A stretch of DNA of 16,344 bases, taken from positions 1-16,344 of the forward strand of contig JAJRYL010000349.1 of the NCBI GenBank assembly GCA_024275855.1. The letters are read 5' to 3'. This document shows positions 14,350 to 16,344 of this stretch, piece after piece. Within the stretch, counting starts at the first letter, position 1. Each line of letters opens with the position of its first letter. The stretch comes from Deltaproteobacteria bacterium. Lineage in GTDB: Bacteria > Desulfobacterota > GWC2-55-46 > JADFVP01. The notes beneath the pieces were generated by a model. The model was not told the DNA's origin. It worked only from the letters and a program-made list of their open reading frames with translations, and made no database searches. The translations under genes and the position numbers were made by a program.

Positions 14350-15690
14350 TTACGATTTACTCTTCGTGCCGCCGGACTTCTTCAACCCGGCCAGCCTTAC
14401 GTTTACGCTCTTTGCGTGCGCGCCAAGCCCCTCAATAGCGGCAAGGCGGGCCGCTTTTCTGCCAAACTTCCGTATGCCGGCCTCAGAAAGCCCTATAATG
14501 CTCGTGCGCTTTAAAAAGTCCTGCACACCGAGCGGCGAACTGAAACGGGCCGTACCGCCAGTTGGCAGCGTGTGATTCGGCCCGGCAAGGTAGTCGCCGA
14601 AGGCCTCAGGGGTTTCGTAACCTAAAAAGACCGCCCCCGCGTTACGGATAGAGGGCAGAAGCTCCTCCGGCTCCTTCACAAAAAGCTCAAGATGCTCTGG
14701 CGCTATAGAGTTCGATATCTCCACGGCCTCAACAAGCTCTTTTACGACTATTATTGCACCGTACCGTTCTATAGATTCAGCGGCGATACCGCGTTTTTTA
14801 AGTCTCTTAAGCTGCGCCTCTACCTCACCCGCGACCTCGCGCGCGATCTTTAAAGAGGTCGTTATTAAAATAGAAGAGGCCTGCTCGTCGTGCTCGGCCT
14901 GTGCGAGAAGGTCTGCCGCCATCCACGACGCCTCTCCCGTGCCGTCGTTTATTATCAGAATCTCGCTCGGCCCGGCTATCATATCTATATCCACCGTACC
15001 GTAAACAAGCCTCTTTGCCGTTGCCACATAAATGTTGCCCGGCCCTGTTATCTTGTCTACCGCCCGTATACTCTCGGTACCGTAAGCGAGCGCCGCAATA
15101 GCCTGCGCGCCCCCTACCCTGAAAACTTTATCGACGCCCGCGAGTTTCGCGGCGGCCAGAACGTACGGATTAATCCCGTCGACAGTGGGCGGCGTAACCA
15201 TAACAACTTCGTCAACTCCGGCCACCTCCGCCGGAATAGCGTTCATTAAAACTGTTGACGGATAGGCCGCCTTGCCTCCCGGCACATAGATTCCGGCGCG
15301 CTCAACCGGGGTGACCTTAACGCCTAAGACCGAACCGTCGGTATCGGTATAAGACCAGGAGTCCTCCAGCAGCCGCAAGTGAAAAGATTCTATCCTTTCA
15401 GCAGCCGCTTCCAATACCTCAAGGTCTTTTGCCGGAACAGAGTTATACGCCCTGTTAATCTCCCGTTTCGAGACCTCGAAAAAGCCCTTGCCGCTCTTCG
15501 AATTTATCTTTACGGATACGGAGTCGAAGCGTTTGGTGTAGTCGCAAAGCGCCCTGTCTCCTCTGGCGCGCACGTTGCCTATTATATCTTTAACCGCTTC
15601 CTCAATACCGGCAGGCACAGACCCGCCGCGACCGGTAATCTTCAAAAGCCACTCTTTAAAGCCCTTATCTTTACTTCTCTTTATCCGCAC
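14350..15690 (-). CDS. hisD: Histidinol dehydrogenase HisD
   Basis: A 446-residue protein of normal length that oxidises histidinol to histidine in two NAD-dependent steps. Signature segments are GIYVPGGKAAYPSTVLMNA, VGGAQAIAALAYGTE, DKITGPGNIYVATAKRLVYG and DMIAGPSE. Zinc ligands are Q264, H267, D366 and H425; the catalytic pair is E332-H333 in APEHLEL. The C-terminus ends in a lysine/serine-rich tail (KKSGGTKSKS). The start codon is GTG at 15690, five bases after the hisG TAG, with a G-rich stretch (GGGGG) about ten bases upstream inside the end of hisG, so the two are tightly coupled. Confidence 0.97.
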   Translation of the reverse strand: MRIKRSKDKGFKEWLLKITGRGGSVPAGIEEAVKDIIGNVRARGDRALCDYTKRFDSVSVKINSKSGKGFFEVSKREINRAYNSVPAKDLEVLEAAAERIESFHLRLLEDSWSYTDTDGSVLGVKVTPVERAGIYVPGGKAAYPSTVLMNAIPAEVAGVDEVVMVTPPTVDGINPYVLAAAKLAGVDKVFRVGGAQAIAALAYGTESIRAVDKITGPGNIYVATAKRLVYGTVDIDMIAGPSEILIINDGTGEASWMAADLLAQAEHDEQASSILITTSLKIAREVAGEVEAQLKRLKKRGIAAESIERYGAIIVVKELVEAVEISNSIAPEHLELFVKEPEELLPSIRNAGAVFLGYETPEAFGDYLAGPNHTLPTGGTARFSSPLGVQDFLKRTSIIGLSEAGIRKFGRKAARLAAIEGLGAHAKSVNVRLAGLKKSGGTKSKS

Positions 15691-15695
15691 GGCAA

Positions 15696-16344
15696 CTAAA
15701 CCCCCAACTTATCTACGGCACGGGCGAGCCGCTCCACAAGCTCTTTTATACGGGTAGGTTTCATCTTGAGGCTCGCCCTGTTGCAGACAAGCTTGGAACT
15801 TACCTGCATCATGGTCTCTACCTCGACAAGACCGTTCTTCTTTAATGTTTCTCCAGTCTCCACAAGGTCTACTATCCTGTCGGAAAGGCCGAGCAGAGGG
15901 GCTATTTCTATTGAGCCGTACAACTTTATTATCTCCACCTGAACACCCTTTTCAAGAAAGTACCGGGTAGTTATCTCCGGGTACTTGCTCGCTATCTTCA
16001 TATGCGTCCAGTTGGCGGGGCTTACCGAACCGGCGAGTTCGGCAGGTTCGGCAATCATCATGCGGCACTTGCCTATGTGAAGATCGAGAGGCTCATACAG
16101 GTCGAGTCCCTGTTCGAGTAATACATCGCGCCCGGCAATGCCTAAATCCGCTGCGCCGTACTCTACATAGGTCGGCACGTCCTGACTTCTTACGATCATA
16201 AACCGGAGACCCTCGGCAAGGGTTTCGGAAATCAGTTTGCGTTTGTCCTGAAAAATCTGACTGAAGTCCACTCCGGCCGCCCTGAAAAGCTCTGCCGCCT
16301 CCTTCAGTATACGCCCCTTTGGAAGGGCTATGGTAAGGGTCTGC
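15696..16344 (-). CDS. hisG: ATP phosphoribosyltransferase HisG, short form (start beyond window)
   Basis: The frame is open to the right edge, giving 215 residues starting QTLTIALPKGRILKEAAELF, which is nearly the full N-terminus, so only a few codons are missing. Motifs: YGAADLGIAGRDVLLEQG and the PRPP-binding loop DLVETGETLKKNGL. It ends soon after VERLARAVDKLGV and lacks the C-terminal ACT-like regulatory domain of the long (about 300-residue) form. Short HisG normally needs the HisZ partner for activity and feedback control; hisZ is not in the window and is expected elsewhere, possibly just upstream. The enzyme commits ATP and PRPP to histidine synthesis. Confidence 0.95.
   Translation of the reverse strand, partial: QTLTIALPKGRILKEAAELFRAAGVDFSQIFQDKRKLISETLAEGLRFMIVRSQDVPTYVEYGAADLGIAGRDVLLEQGLDLYEPLDLHIGKCRMMIAEPAELAGSVSPANWTHMKIASKYPEITTRYFLEKGVQVEIIKLYGSIEIAPLLGLSDRIVDLVETGETLKKNGLVEVETMMQVSSKLVCNRASLKMKPTRIKELVERLARAVDKLGV

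Overview
The window is a compact stretch of bacterial chromosome in which every supported gene lies on the minus strand, so the layout is described from the right-hand end in the direction of transcription. The gene set (minor type IV pilins with PilY1, a sigma-54-type promoter, short-form HisG, and rpsF-rpsR-rplI-dnaB without ssb) points to a Gram-negative bacterium of the deltaproteobacterial type (Desulfobacterota or a neighbouring phylum). The phylum is an inference from gene content and cannot be fixed from the sequence alone. I see no mobile element, CRISPR array, tRNA or rRNA.

Region 1 (16344 to about 10631) is a histidine biosynthesis cluster: hisG (cut by the window edge), hisD, hisB, hisH, hisA, hisF, then a DUF2127 membrane-protein gene that overlaps hisF by 4 bases. 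HisG makes phosphoribosyl-ATP, HisA isomerises ProFAR, HisH and HisF form imidazole glycerol phosphate, HisB dehydrates it and HisD carries out the last two oxidations. hisC, hisI/hisE and hisZ are not in the window. The 292-base hisH-hisA gap holds a strong hairpin and an open frame of 53 codons that looks coding but has no ordinary start near its beginning.

Region 2 (about 10625 to 7567) begins with a sigma-70-like promoter just past the DUF2127 stop and a structured leader, followed by rpsF (S6), rpsR (S18), rplI (L9) and dnaB. S6 has an acidic C-terminal tail built on a 99-bp tandem duplication, and its partner S18 has a basic Arg/Pro/Gly-repeat N-terminus. A near-perfect 46-base palindrome sits between rplI and dnaB. 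priA (7342 to 4763) follows after a 224-base gap, so replication initiation and restart helicases are neighbours.

Region 3 (4605 to 1) is a pilus-assembly operon. A -24/-12 promoter and a structured leader precede pilV-, pilW- and pilX-like minor pilin genes, closely followed by a large pilY1-type gene encoding a VWA domain and a C-terminal propeller. pilY1 runs off the left edge. These proteins would form the priming/tip complex of a type IV pilus.

Most genes are ordinary core genes. The least explained points are the hisH-hisA open frame with its hairpin, the sigma-54-type promoter of the pil operon, the paired S6/S18 extensions, the rplI-dnaB palindrome, the four-cysteine insert in DnaB, and a changed motif in HisB.
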